Below are positions 23,701 to 35,700 of a stretch of 64,000 nt of DNA, in pieces; position 1 is the first letter of the stretch; every line of letters starts with the position of its first letter. The notes below the pieces were generated by a model, which was not told the origin of the DNA, searched no databases, and saw nothing but the letters and a program-made list of their open reading frames with translations. Source of the stretch: Branchiostoma floridae (lineage: Eukaryota; Chordata; Leptocardii; Amphioxiformes; Branchiostomatidae). The DNA lies in contig NC_049985.1 of assembly GCF_000003815.2 (NCBI RefSeq), positions 18,503,610 to 18,567,609 on the forward strand, in the 5' to 3' direction. The translations under genes were made by a program, and so were the position numbers.

Positions 23701-24500
23701 GTTATTAATGGTATATATTACTGTAATACTGCAACAGTGGTCACCCCTGTAGGGCCGGGGAGGAAGTGTGAAATTAGGTCGTAAACAAATGCAAAAGAAG
23801 GGAGGAACAATGGGTGGGGATTTCAGGGCAATCATCACTCTAACTACTACATTTTTACAAGTTTCCAGTCCACATTGGGTCATTTACATAATGAGGGCAA
23901 TGCAGAGGGTTGCAGTGCCAAGTCTTAGTCTTTTGGAGACAGTTTGGCTGGCAGGCAGAAAGACATTTAGTTTATATAGGGTAGCAATTGTAAGAAGGCA
24001 CAAAAAGGTTTCTCACTGTTGTGCTCAGAGACACTCATGCAGCTGTGTAAAAGGTATATAGTAAAATAACAATTCTCCTTTTGTATTCATAAGGTGAAAC
24101 ACAACAGACAACAAAGGACCACTCACACTAAATAGATAATTGACAGATGGTGATTATTTGAGTGCACTGGCACATGAACCTTATAGTCTATACTGAGATT
24201 TATTCTCCATGATGGTTATCACGAAGCATTTTAAAAGTCAGGGCCCTCACAATGAAAACGGAGCAGAAAACAAGTCCATTATAAGACTTAGTACTCTTAG
24301 TCCATTCACACCTTATAATTTGCTTGATGATTTTGGAACAGAAACTGTTCACAGCGAAGTAGCTGTATAAAGTCTGGTATAAAATCTGGATGATGTTGAG
24401 TTTGTGAGAAAGATACCATTAGGCTGTCTGCTGACAAAGATACACCATTGACTATTGGACATATTTTTAATATTTAAGCTGCTTCAGGATGTGAAGAGGT
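20800..24500. other. core of the 7.1-kb element, no gene recognised
   Basis: Frames up to about 97 codons exist on both strands (for example 22669-22911, 22933-23211, 23768-24061) but none resembles a transposase, reverse transcriptase or host protein I know. The DNA is AT-rich and looks non-coding. Confidence 0.4.
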
Positions 24501-24519
24501 GACCATTTTCAGAATACTA

Positions 24520-24735
24520 CCACCGAAGCAATGACTGTTTTACAGTCAACAGTCTGAGGGGATTGAACTGTGCCTTATAATCATCAATCCAAATCCTTTC
24601 TGACTGTGAAACCGTCGGTCCATGATATGGACCCGAACGGTCCAAATCATGACCCGAACGGTCGACATCATGACAATTCACGCCTTTCACGCCTTCCCTC
24701 ACATCTCTCTGAGAGGTGTGAGGGAGACTTTTACC
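24520..24735. repeat. right inner inverted repeat of the 7.1-kb element
   Basis: Reverse complement of 19200-19422, with a few substitutions. Confidence 0.85.
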
Positions 24736-25337
24736 TGACTTTTCTATCCCCGGGGATGCAATTTTCCCGCGGGAAAGCATGTTTTTTGACATTGTCTTCC
24801 CTGGGGTTGAGAGTTTAGACCCGACGGGGTAAGAAATTTACCCTTCGGTATCCCAATCTTGCTCCGCGGGGAGACCTAAAGGATAATCGGGATGCTCCAA
24901 AAAGACCGCGGTCAGCTTGCATTTTCCATCAATGATATCTTACGTTGTGAACATTGTAGAATAATTATTTTTATATCACTATACTCAGTACGCCAAGAGC
25001 TACGCACTGATATCTCACTTGAAACTAGAGCATCAAGTTTGGTTGATTTTCCAAATACCAACTGTTTTTACTGATATAAAATGACTAGTGTTAGCTGCAT
25101 GTATTGTTAGCAGCTTCTGACATGTACGATAAGCCATCAGGCTGTCTGGTGTATGTGTACGACAGGTCTGCTGATGCCTGGAGAGACTTGGAGGTCACCC
25201 TCGGCCTGCCTGATGAGGCTGGTGTAGGATGTTGTTTTGAGCGCTGTGTGGCACGTATATACTTGCCATATCTTAAGGGGGCACAAAATCACATCACTGA
25301 GGTATCATCATGAAATTAAGATACAGGATGGAGAAAT

Positions 25338-25556
25338 AGCTCTCACTCGCTCACTCACCCACTCTCACCCACTCACTCGCTCACTCACTCACTGACTCAC
25401 TCACTCACTCACTCACTCTCACTCGCGCACTCAGTTACTCACTCACTTACTCTCACACACTCTCACTCACTCACTTACTCTCACTCACTCACTCACTCTC
25501 ACTCAGTTACTCACTCGCGTACTCAGTTACTCACTCACTCACTCACTCACACACAC
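25338..25556. repeat. (CACT)n tract after KLHL unit A
   Basis: An imperfect CACT/CTCACT tract begins about 25 bp after the stop codon. Comparable tracts follow units B (short), C and D, so the tract is part of the duplicated unit and probably in the 3' UTR. Confidence 0.9.
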
Positions 25557-26096
25557 ATACTAACACTATTTGTCCCATCTCATGAGAGTGAGACCTGCTT
25601 GTATGGTTATAGTATTGTGGCTTAATGGCAGACTTCAGGGTGCCTCCATTTCTTTTTGGAATAAGATATCTGTGATGTTAACTTTGACTTTTAGTTTATA
25701 TCAATGTCTGTGAGCAACTTTGAAAACATTCAAATATCCGATATTATTTCCAAGTTGGTTAGAGAAGATCAATCGGTTTGCGGAAACATCTGATTCAATG
25801 ATGTGCTAACTTTTCAAGTCTGTATTGTTTTAGCATTGTAAGATCTCAATGTACCTTGTGCAAATTTCATGTTTTGAATGACAGAAAATAGTAGTTATAA
25901 AACAGCTTTTGATACCATAAGGAGATTTCACCAATATTTCGACTTCCCAAAGTATGTTTGCGTTTCAGTGTGATAGAACTGTATGTTATTCCACCAAATA
26001 CAATATTGTAATGTACACTGAATGCATAGGTATTAATTAGTTAACTAGCATAATCACTAGTTTATATAATAAGTAACATTACAACTACATGTAGTT

Positions 26097-26190
26097 ATCA
26101 AATGATTTAGGATATTACTCAGGACACAGATCTTTTGTACTGATTGTACTTCAGATGCTGTGATGATTTCAATAAAGATTATTTTCTCCA
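26097..26190 (+). terminator. 3' end of KLHL unit A, poly-A signal
   Basis: ATCAAATGATTTAGG ... TTTCAATAAAGATTATTTTC, with AATAAA at 26171-26176. It is shared with the ends of units Z and B and followed about 0.7 kb later by the next KLHL leader. Confidence 0.55.
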
Positions 26191-26849
26191 GTGATTTGAA
26201 AAGAAGTTCCTGGTGATGTGTTTACAATCTGTATCAAAATCACCCCCCCCCCCCCCTCAGAACAAGAGGCTTCTAGTGGAAAGTCCAACATAGTTTACTT
26301 TAGGAAATGTTTCAATGACTTTGACTTCATTTTAATCCACAATTAGCTTTACATTAAACTATTCATTATTGGGGGTACTTACCTTGCAGTTTTGAAGTAT
26401 ATCTGAAGTTTTGTGGGACTTATTAGTTTCTACCAAAGCCAATAATTATTATCAAGAAAAAAGATGTGAAAATGATAATAATCTTTATTGTCCATTCATT
26501 CCCCATGGTGGTATGAAATGCAAATGAAACCACACATGGTCTAATTAATAAAAAGAATCATAGTAAAAACTTTCACATATATTAAGTCTAACATGATAAA
26601 CGTGACAAGTGTACTAACGCACATCTAAGTTCTACGTTACACACTTGGTCCATTACATTAACATTTGTGCATGACAACTATTCATTCAAGCCAGATATTG
26701 TTTGACACATTTTTGTATCATATTTTATCTGTCCATAAAGCACATACAGGAATCAATCCTAACGTACACTGTGACCGTTGATGCAGGTTTTGGTAACGTT
26801 ACTAATGAAACTTGGCACAGATCAACAGCACACCACCTTGTAATGTTTC

Positions 26850-26863
26850 TCGCCAGAGGGCGC
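26850..26863 (+). promoter_or_regulatory. CTCF-like motif upstream of KLHL unit B
   Basis: TCGCCAGAGGGCGC: the part CCAGAGGGCGC matches the CTCF core SYAGRKGGCRS at all 11 positions. It lies 68 bp before the ATG at 26931. The same motif precedes units A, C and E. Confidence 0.5.
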
Positions 26864-27379
26864 TTTTGCACCAACGTTGTTCCGGGCATCCTGCCCTACC
26901 CCGCTCACACAGTGGGCACGTCCAACAAACATGGCGGACCGTCCCGTGGCTTTTCCTCGCAGCTACCAAGATGACAACTATTTTTGCCTTGCCGCCAGGC
27001 AAGGCTTTACGCCAGCTTTTTTCCATGGATCAATGGACGGACCTTTTAACCCAGCCCTTCCAAAGCCCCTTCCAAAGGCCCTTCCAAATCGCCTTTCTCA
27101 TGGACAAGTTTGACGGCTCAGGCAGACAATGGTACATCCCTGTTGAATTTTAAACCGTCCATTTTACGTATTTGTTTCTGTTTGCGGTCGGTTCTAAAAG
27201 CATTTAATATTTGGTTACATTGAATAAATGAAGCGTTTGTATGGTAAAATTCCAAATTCATTTGGAGTGACATAAAATCAAGTGCATTATCTCGCAACAA
27301 GAATTGCATTAGCTATTCATAAAGATGAAACAATTTCCAAATCAGGCTAATAAATTGTATGTGAATATATAAGTAGCCA

Positions 27380-27387
27380 TGACGTCA
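27380..27387. promoter_or_regulatory. palindromic CRE site
   Basis: TGACGTCA, the full ATF/CREB site, inside the insertion in unit B. Whether it is used is unknown. Confidence 0.35.
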
Positions 27388-27764
27388 TCAAAACGTTGGA
27401 GAGGCCTTCCGAGACCGCAGCAAAACGCTAACGTGAGTTTAGGAGAGCGCCAGCTCAAAACGTCACACGAGAAGTCGCAATAGATAATATTTAGGATCAT
27501 TTTGTTATATCGCTGTGGCTATTGACACACTGAGTGTGCCTATAGCCTAAACAGGCTATTGACACACCGAGATTCCAGCCAGCCAATCAGAGCTTGTAAC
27601 ATGCCTTTCCCGACATTATTTTGCCAGGCTCTCGTCTCATTACAAACTTTTCACATAAGTAACAGTTGTTTAGACATTTTTCGGAGGATTAGACATTAGA
27701 ATCTTTGAATCTTGGAATGAACGGACGTATTCAAGTTATGCCTTAGATTTGGATACCTGTTAAT

Positions 27765-27845
27765 ACGAGGTGTAGTGGTTAGCGTGAATAGTCGCCACAC
27801 TGCCGACCCCGGTTCGAACCCGCCTAGTGAAAGTTTTTTTTTTTT
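27765..27845 (+). repeat. tRNA-derived (SINE-head-like) segment with Pol III boxes
   Basis: An A-box-like TAGTGGTTAGCG (27773-27784), a perfect B box GGTTCGAACCC (27811-27821) and a 12-T terminator (27834-27845) occur at tRNA spacing. The acceptor arms do not pair and the T stem is weak, so this is a tRNA-derived element rather than a working tRNA. Confidence 0.55.
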
Positions 27846-30800
27846 CAATTGTCCTTTTACCTTTTTATAACATCCATTTGATATAAGAATATTTTCGTCA
27901 TGCGACCAGAACCATGAAAACCCACCTTTGGGACTTTTTGGTCTGCATTTTCAAGAGTGCATGTTTAGGTAACAGTTACGTTTATTTTTTTCAGCCGCAG
28001 AATCCACCCGCTACGTTCTTATTTTGGACGGTACACTTATTATTTCTTTTAAATTGGACCAGGGACCCCTGAAATAATAAAATGTGGGGTTTTCCAAGGA
28101 TAAAAGCTCCTTGGGTTTTCTAACCATAATTCTGCGGTATTTTTGCTCAAAATTCACGCCGTCGAAGCATATATTTCCGCGCCGCTATGTCATCCAAACA
28201 TATCGGTTGATCTCGCTATGACGCTACAAAGTTCTTTCAAAATAATGAAAGTAAAACAACAACTATAACTTCGCTTCACTTGTGATATCAGTTTTGAGGC
28301 CGCAAATTCTCCCTAACGGCAGGAATTCGTCGGCAAACACAGCTGAAAACGTGTTCCAACATGGTCACATGCGGTGTTTGCATGGTACTAAATATAGTTA
28401 GCTCATTTGCATACTTGTGACTGGCTACATGCGGCCTATACCGTAAACACGTGCACGTGAAAAAGATCGTATTTTGGGTTGATGATGGGCACAGAATGCC
28501 ATTTGTATTTTCAGAGTGTTGCCTTTCAAATATAATCGTAAGATTTTCTCATTTTCGTGGTTTCTAGTGTCAAAATTTTAATAATACGTATTTAGCAGAC
28601 AAGCAAATTATCCTTACTGCACGCCAAGGCACAGCATTTTGCCTTGCCGGGCTTGAAGTGCCGACCTACCTTTTCCTGACGATATTCCTACCACGCGGCA
28701 AGGCACAGCTTTTTTAAAAAGATTTCTTGTTTCGGCTTTCTTGAATTTGTAGGTGGCTTCCAAATGGCTGGGATACTGCAGGATGTCGTCCTTGAAGTCG
28801 AGGACAGAAAGTTTCCCTGCCATCGGCTTGTTCTGTCCGCGGCCAGCCCCTACTTCCAGGCCATGTTTACAAGTGGCATGGCGGAGAGTCGGCAGAAGAC
28901 GGTTGTTTTACAGGTAGGATCGGATGTTTAAAGGTTAAGTTTGAACAAAAACAGACACTTACTAAGAGGCCAGGTATCATGAAACGACAGAGCAGCTGTG
29001 TTGCTCCCCCAAATCAACAAATGCTATAAAGTTTTAAACTGTGATTCTTGACTCCAAGCGGCCCCCCTCCACATGCCTCAATTTTAAGGTAGCAGAACAC
29101 AAATTTTCGCCTCCTTGTTCGCCAATAGGGATTTTCATGTACAGTTAAATGTCCAAAAAGTCTCATGGATTGTTCAAGGTGGTTTAAATGGAGAAATGTT
29201 AAATCAAACATTTGTTTATTCTCAATGAATAGTTGACAGATACAGAATACAATGTCAAAGAAGTTATTGAACAGGTTACTGTACGGGGTAGACCTCTGAG
29301 AATTGTTATGTTGTGATGTTCTGCAGGGTTTGGATGCAGGGATGTTTGAGGAAATCTTGGAGTACATCTACTCAGGAAGCCTCCAACTGTCCCTGGACAA
29401 AGTGCAGCCCCTGTACCAGGCAGCCGACCTTCTCCAACTGGACTATGTGAGAAAAGCCTGCATTGACTACATGGTCATGAATGTTCAGCGCTCCACCTGT
29501 GTGGACCTGTACAAGTTTGCTGATGCCTTCTCTGTGGACATGGTCCAGAGGCGAAGTCTGCAGACTATCCACATTCATTTTGCAAAGGTTTGTATTGGGA
29601 TTATTAGTAAAGCCAGAATGATGTGCTGAATAGCATTGATAAAAAAGAAAATCATGTCTATCTTATTTCCTGTAGATGTTTCCCTTGTTCTAATTCTAGT
29701 GCATACACAAGATAATTAAGTACAAGTGTATGTCAAACTTTGTTCTAACCATGATAATGAAACTAAAACTTGGCCTGTGATGAATATTTCCACAGCACCA
29801 AACATGTACATGTGCTCTGTACCTTCACAGGTTGCCCTCAGTGAGGAGTTCTTCACCCTGAGTGTGAATCAGCTGACTGAGATCATCAGCCACGATGAGC
29901 TGGATGTTAAAGAGGAGACAACAGTGTGGGAGGCTGTGGTGAGATGGGTGCAGCACAGCAGGGAGGACAGGTGGGTGTCAGTGTTCTGTGGGTCCAGCTG
30001 ACATAACCAAGGTTTAGTGTGGTCTGTTTTATCAGATTGTGGTTAATAATTCATGAAGAAGCTGCTGTGATACAGGAAATCATCTGAACACGCCCCTACC
30101 CTGTACCCTACAGACTGCACCACCTACCCAGCATTCTCCCTCACATCCGCTTCAACCTGCTGACCTCAGACGACACGGCAGCCATCTTGGAACACCCCCT
30201 GGTCAGGGAGGATCCTGGGAGTTCTGAGGTCATCAGGAATGTGGTACAGAAAGACAACCCCGACCTGAAGCCAAGGCTTGGCATGGCGACCACAGAGATG
30301 GCTCTGGTGTACAATATAGAGTATGTATGTGCTTTGTCACTTGGCTTTCTTTGTCGAGAACAATCCTTGCTCAATGCCATTTTCCGATCTTGCAAGACAC
30401 ATTTCTACTGTCACAATCATGTAGTACTCTGCACCTAATTCCTAACTTATACTGACAGCTACAATATCATATTTAATAGATGACATTGACATCAGTGCAT
30501 GGTGTGAAGAAAGAAAAGGTCTGAATTTCTGTAGAAGTTTTTCACAGTTTGTGATGTGTTTTATCTTCTGCAGTAGAAATCGGCTCCTGTTCATGAACCC
30601 TCAGCAAGGGAAGTACATCAGCTGTAGTTATGAGCCTGGGACGCTTCCCAATCCAGTTGCCACCACCGTCACCAGTGATAACAACATCTACATCCTCTCT
30701 TGTGTGCCTGGGGGTGAAGGCCGGTTGCACCTTACTCGGTACAACCACGCAGAAAATGTGTGGGAATGTGCTAATATGTCTTCAGTATCCAGGTTAGAGG

Positions 30801-31739
30801 AACTTAGAAGAGATGGGGTTAGTGTCGATCAACACCTTGTTGAAGTTGAACAGATTTTGTACTACCTTGCCCTGGAAAGGAGGAAAGACAACAGTTCCTT
30901 GTTGCGGATGACAAAGTATATACGGGAGACAGACCAATGGCAGGAGTGCTCACGGCTGCTCCTCGGCAAAACTCTCTACGACATCCTGACACCGCAATGC
31001 GGTCCATACCTCTATTTCCTCTCGGGGACTGAAGTGCATCGCTACGACCCGAGTCAGGATCGTTGGATCCGTCGCACCCCGCCGATGGTCCGGACCGACC
31101 TCTGCTCTGCCGTTGCCATGGGAACAGAGATTTTCTGCACCGATCGTTACTTCAGTCACACGCTGGTGTACGACACAGAGTCGGACAGCTGGCAGGAGCT
31201 GGCAGGCTGGCCTGACCCGGGATACCGGGATGTTCGGACATTGACCACTCCCCAGCTTTTTGTACTGGAGAACCAGCTGCACATACTGTTCGAAGCTCAC
31301 GACCCTGACCTGGACGACGCACCTTCAGAAAATCTGGTGTATGTGTACGACAGGTCTGCTGATGCCTGGAGAGACTTGGAGGCTGCCCTGCCGGATGAAC
31401 GTTATATAGGACGTGGTCCACTGTGCCCTGTGGCACGTATGTACCTACCATATCTGCAGGGGTCATAGAAATATACTACTGAAATCTCATCATCATGAAA
31501 TATGATAGGTAATGGAGTATGGAGCTCACATTCGCTCACCCGCTCACTCATTCACACACTCAGTCACTGTCAGGTTTATTGTCTAACGATGTCTGTTGTA
31601 CCCATGTTGCGAGGGTTAGATGTGCTTGCACACACATCTCGTGGCTTAAAAGTAGGTTTCTGTTCCAGTTTCATCTACATGTATGTTAGCCCATCAAATG
31701 TGACATTGTAGATAGAGTTCATTAGTGCTTGTCAATGTC

Positions 31740-32085
31740 AACTAATGTAAGTAATATTGGACTTAACATTAGCACAAGATAAGTGCTAGTTAGCCAAAAT
31801 AAGTGCTTTGTTACCTAAATGCTAGTCAAACAATATCAGTACTAGTTAACTAGCCTTAGTGCTAGTAGGATTACTGTAGTGCTAGTTAACAAGAATTGGT
31901 GCCAGATAACCAACCATAATGCTAGTAAACTAATGTTAGTACTAGTTAACCAGAGTAAGTTCAAGATTACTGAAATTAATTTAGTTCTCGTTAACTAATA
32001 TTAGTTCTAGTTAACTACCATGGATTTAGTGCTTCTAGTTGACTGAATTAAGTGGTAGTTGACTAACGTTAGTGCTAGTTAGTGT
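31740..32085. repeat. degenerate GTGCTAGTTAACTA repeat in the unit B 3' flank
   Basis: The motif AGTGCTAGTTAACTAA and variants occur about fifteen times with irregular spacing. Shorter versions lie before the 3' ends of units A, C and D. Confidence 0.6.
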
Positions 32086-32089
32086 AACC

Positions 32090-32185
32090 AGAAGGTTCAG
32101 TAGATTTCTCAGTGCACAGATCTGTTATACAGACTATAGTTCAGACGTTGTCATGATTTGAATAAAGATTATTTTTCCAGTGATG
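32090..32185 (+). terminator. 3' end of KLHL unit B, poly-A signal
   Basis: GTAACCAGAAGGTTCAGTAG ... TTTGAATAAAGATTATTTTT, with AATAAA at 32161-32166, about 690 bp after the unit B stop codon. Confidence 0.55.
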
Positions 32186-32705
32186 TTTAAAAGTATTGCT
32201 GATGTGTTTAACTGCTGTCTCACAATCAAAAGTATGTCACATAGTTTTGAACAAGCAGACTTCTTTTTATACAATGTAATTCTAACCAAAGTGGTTTAGA
32301 AAAAAATCGAACACAGGTCAGTAAATGTTGTTCTCAAGGAACATGTGTAACCATGACTACCATCATTACAGTTCTGTAGAATCACTGGTCTTGTCATATA
32401 GAAATATCTCTTGGTTCTGCAATCACAATTATTGATAGACTTTCAGTTTAAAAGCCAAGACTAGGTGTATGCAAAATAGATACACAAATTCCAAGCATAC
32501 CTGTAGCAGCTTCATATATGTGATAGTTGACTGACCAATTTCATAGCTTTGCTTGTTGCTTATAATCTTAGATTATAATCTAAGCGCCAACATAAGACTA
32601 GCGAAATGAGTACTGCCAAGGAATTTTTAAACTTCTTTGTACTACAAATTAAGGAACGTCGATCTTAAAGTGACCTGTAAGTTCAGCTACATAACACCCT
32701 CCTAA

Positions 32706-32719
32706 TCGCCAGAGGGCGC
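32706..32719 (+). promoter_or_regulatory. CTCF-like motif upstream of KLHL unit C
   Basis: TCGCCAGAGGGCGC, identical to the unit B motif; core 32709-32719, ATG at 32781. Confidence 0.5.
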
Positions 32720-32780
32720 TTTCTTACTGCTTGTCATGTGAACCTCCCCTGGGAGGTACAGCACCGTAATCATCATCAAC

Positions 32781-35700
32781 ATGGCTTCCGCAGACCAAGA
32801 ACTCCACGTCAGCGCAATTCGTCCTCGTTCCTACCAAGACGAGAGCTATCTGCACGGGTTTCTTGGAACTGTGGGCGATTTACAGAAGGCTGGAGTACTG
32901 CAGGATGTCGTCCTTGAAGTCGAGGGCCGGCGGTTTCCCTGCCATCGGCTTGTTCTGTCCGCGGCCAGCCCCTACTTCAGGGCCATGTTTACAAGTGACA
33001 TGGCGGAAAGTCGGCAGATGACGGTTGTTTTACTGGTAAGAGTTGCGGAATGATTAGAGGCTAGAAGTTAAATTTTGATGCAATACTACAAAACCATTTT
33101 GGGAAGCGCAAATTAACGAATATTGTTATTCAAACTTAGTTGCGATTATTGACTCCTGGAGTCTTCTTCTTTTTCTTCTTCTTTCGGTTAAGGCAGCCGC
33201 CTTCAACTAATTGAAGATTATGCTGCCTATATATTGAAGTCTACTGCGAAGCGTGGAGGTAATGGGGTATTGTAATGTGTAGGGAGGAACGGGTGGGGAG
33301 GGAGCTATATATGTAATTTGAAATTGGCCAGAGTGGCACTGATGGCTACCTGTGCTGGGAGTCCATTCCAGTCCTTCACAGTTCTGGGGAAAAAGGCATA
33401 CTGTCTGTAGTTGGTTCGGCATGGGGGCATCTGATTGTAGGCTGAGTGAGTGCTCCGAGTACTCCTGGGCGGCTCACTAGGAGTGGGCTTGCTCCTTGAA
33501 TTAATGACGAGTAAGCCATTGTGGTGTTTGTAGAAGGTAATCAAGCGCGCTCTCCTTCGTCTCTCCTGGAGAGTGGGCCACTGGAGCTCCTCTAACATGT
33601 CACTGACACTAGAGGTTTGTCTGTACTGATGCGATGTCCATCGAGCCGCCCTTCTCTGTACTTTCTCAAGCCGCCCTTCTCTGTACTTTCTCAAGAGGAG
33701 GGGAACGGGTTTTCTGCGCGTGGAGAATTTGCGCGTGCGCGTGAAAAATTTGCGCGTGAAAAAATAAAGTTCCTGAAATATGTCAGAAAATGTGCAGCAA
33801 GGAATTCTAAGGCAGAAAAATTTGAACCTATGATATAATTTCTCATCTGTTACCTGAATTTTGGGTTTGAAAAAAACCCTGATTTTTAGATCCCTTGGGA
33901 ATAGGTTAATTTGCATATTTTGAATATTTCAAAATCACATAAATCTGACAGAAATACATGGAAAAATTACTCATATGAGGTTATATATTGTAGAATGTAA
34001 CAATTTGAGGCTTTTCTCCATTCTAGAAGCTTCATTTCATCTTTTTTGAAGAAGATTGTTTCACGCGCAAATTTCAAACTTTTTTGCGCGTGAAAACTTA
34101 ACATTAAAAAGTCACTTGAAAATCACTCAGATCGAGATTTTGCACTCTTTGATGTAACAATATGATAATTAATTCAATTTTGTGCCATCTTGTCGGAGCT
34201 TTTAAGTATAAAACTGCAAAAAAATTTTGAATCCCTTGGGAATCAGCTAATTTGCATATTGTCACGCGCAGATTTTTCACGCGCAACTTTTCACGCGCAA
34301 CTTTTTCACGCGCACAAAACCCCATCCCAAGAGGAGTCGCCTTGTCCTCTCCCCATTTTGTTTGAAGCTCTGACACTGAGTTGAATTTATTGAGTTTATA
34401 GTTGCGTAGTACTCTGAGTTAGCCACTCGCATCGCTCTTCCAACCCCTCGTTTTCATGCTCAGCTTGTGCACATCTTTTTTCTGAAGTTCTTCAGGTCTT
34501 GACATCGGGAGCTTGAACTGATACTTCAGGAAAGTTGTCACCGCTGGTTTTCGATCCTGCTTCCCTTCTAATGCCTTTTAGGAAAGAAGGCGTGAAATTC
34601 CTTGATCAGAACTAGACCTACTGCATATTTGCAGGATAAAGAAGCGCCCCTGTTCCCTGTTGTTGAAGATGACAGGAGGGTCCAGGCAAGTTTGATATAT
34701 GATAGGCATGTTCAATCTCTTTTCAGCACGTATGGAATCTGCTGTTCTAAACTCACTCTTGTGTGGCCAAGTAACATTTTGAAAACGTGGAAACAAAAAA
34801 TCTTTTTTTCAAAATGAGCTAAATGAAGAACTGATGATGTTTTCCCTAAATTTGTCCAAAATTCAAGAGGGGAAAAGTTTTTTTTAGTTCTTCCAGTAAC
34901 CTGGAAGGAGAGGGTGGACTTGGTCCAGGCAAGCAGCCCGCAATGATGATGATGATGATGATGTGACTGGTCACGCATACTCTGTAAAACTTTGTATCAA
35001 ATAATTTGTGGACTTCGCTACTAGTATAAGCACAATTCCGTGTAATGTATGGATGTCCAGCGACAAGACTTGCATTGTGGGTAATACGTCAGAGGTGAGG
35101 CCCCAGCTGGGACATACACAAATCACGTCTGGACATTGACATGCAACTCAAGACATTGATCGAGAGGAGAACTGTACAAGCCAACCTTTGACATATTACG
35201 CAAAGTTCCTGTCGATGCACATGTGTACACCAAACCGTCAATGTGCTTATGATTTCATGCCTGTATAAAGTGTAAATTTATTCCTCTGAGTCTGACTAAG
35301 CACTCTCAAAGAGTCCCTTCCAAATGTAATTGGGCCCCAAAAGGGTGTGTTTATGTACTAGTAGATCATAAATTCCCTTTTATCAACCCCACCTGGTATC
35401 AAAAGGATTCTTTCATCAGTTATATCAAATGATACAGTATAATAAAGTTTGCAGTATCATCATTGAGCATTCTAAAAACTTCATTGTATATTCAGATTGC
35501 AGGTATATATAATATAGTCAATCTGTATGCATGTAAATTGTAGATTACATAAGACAGAATTGCTTAAAAAATGTCATTCCTTCTTTTTATGTTTTCATGC
35601 TAGCTATTGTGTTGTTCTACAGGGTTTGGATGCAGGCATGTTTGAGGAGATCCTGAGTTACATCTACTCGGGAACCCTCCATGTGTCCCTGGACAAAGTG

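Larger units (their letters stand above)
17991..25096. mobile_element. 7.1-kb inverted-repeat element inserted in a kelch exon
   Basis: The kelch exon reads through if 17991-25096 is removed. AGCT lies at both edges (17987-17990 and 25093-25096), a 4-bp target duplication. The outer ends are inverted: ATCACCAGTCGGTTCAAATC against AACACTAGTCATTTTATATC read inward, 14 of 20 equal. Further in, CTTACCCCG and CCGCGG motifs keep mirror order. Blocks at 19200-19422 and 24520-24735 (CTCCCTCACA ... TGACTGTAAAACAGTCATTG) are strongly inverted copies. No transposase frame is recognised in the 5 kb between. A 4-bp duplication with CAC-type ends could fit a Chapaev/CACTA relative, but that is a guess. Confidence 0.8.
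16857..25313 (+). pseudogene. KLHL unit A body: exon 4 remnant and a kelch exon split by 7.1 kb
   Basis: Exon 4 (BACK end, LTSDDMAAILEHPLVRE) survives from 16857 to about 17035 but has lost its acceptor. The kelch exon starts at 17268 after TATCCAG and reads in frame through kelch repeats (for example NVWERV, DQWQERS, QDSWCKR, SDSWYEL) to ...LFVLENQ at 17990. It is then cut by an insertion and resumes at 25097 with sequence matching the intact fragment of unit D (GCATGTATTGTTAGCAGC), ending [16 protein letters not shown] ... and a stop at 25311. The BTB domain is absent. The kelch part has no other disabling change seen, so the insertion may be recent. Kelch-like proteins normally act as Cullin-3 substrate adaptors; this copy cannot. 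Confidence 0.85.
26984..28706. mobile_element. 1.7-kb insertion in KLHL unit B exon 1
   Basis: The termini TGCCTTGCCGC (26985 onward) and GCGGCAAGGCA (28695-28706) are inverted. CAACTATTTT on the left and CAGCTTTTTT on the right may be a worn target duplication of 8-10 bp. Inside are a TGACGTCA site, a tRNA-like segment and no recognised protein. Exact edges are uncertain by some 20 bp on the right. Confidence 0.55.
26931..31468 (+). pseudogene. KLHL unit B: BTB-BACK-kelch gene with exon 1 split by an insertion
   Basis: Exon 1 starts MADRPVAFPRSYQDDNY (26931-26981). It is interrupted, then resumes near 28738 with GF(L)..., [13 protein letters not shown] and [12 protein letters not shown], up to the donor at 28914. 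Exons 2 (29327-29587), 3 (29831-29970), 4 (30114-30320) and 5 (30574-31468) are intact with matching phases (0, 0, 2, 2). They encode the second half of the BTB domain, the BACK domain and a six-bladed type kelch domain (NVWECAN, DQWQECS, QDRWIRR, SDSWQEL, DAWRDLE). Without the insertion the protein would be about 585 aa, the normal KLHL size. Such proteins bridge Cullin-3 and substrates. A splice acceptor-like TTTGTAG precedes GTGGCTTCC at 28753, so part of the insertion could be removed as a new intron; otherwise the gene is dead. Confidence 0.75.

Noticed and set aside
27765-27845. Functional tRNA gene
   Set aside because: A and B boxes and a T-run are present, but the acceptor arms do not pair and the T stem is broken, so it was listed as tRNA-derived.
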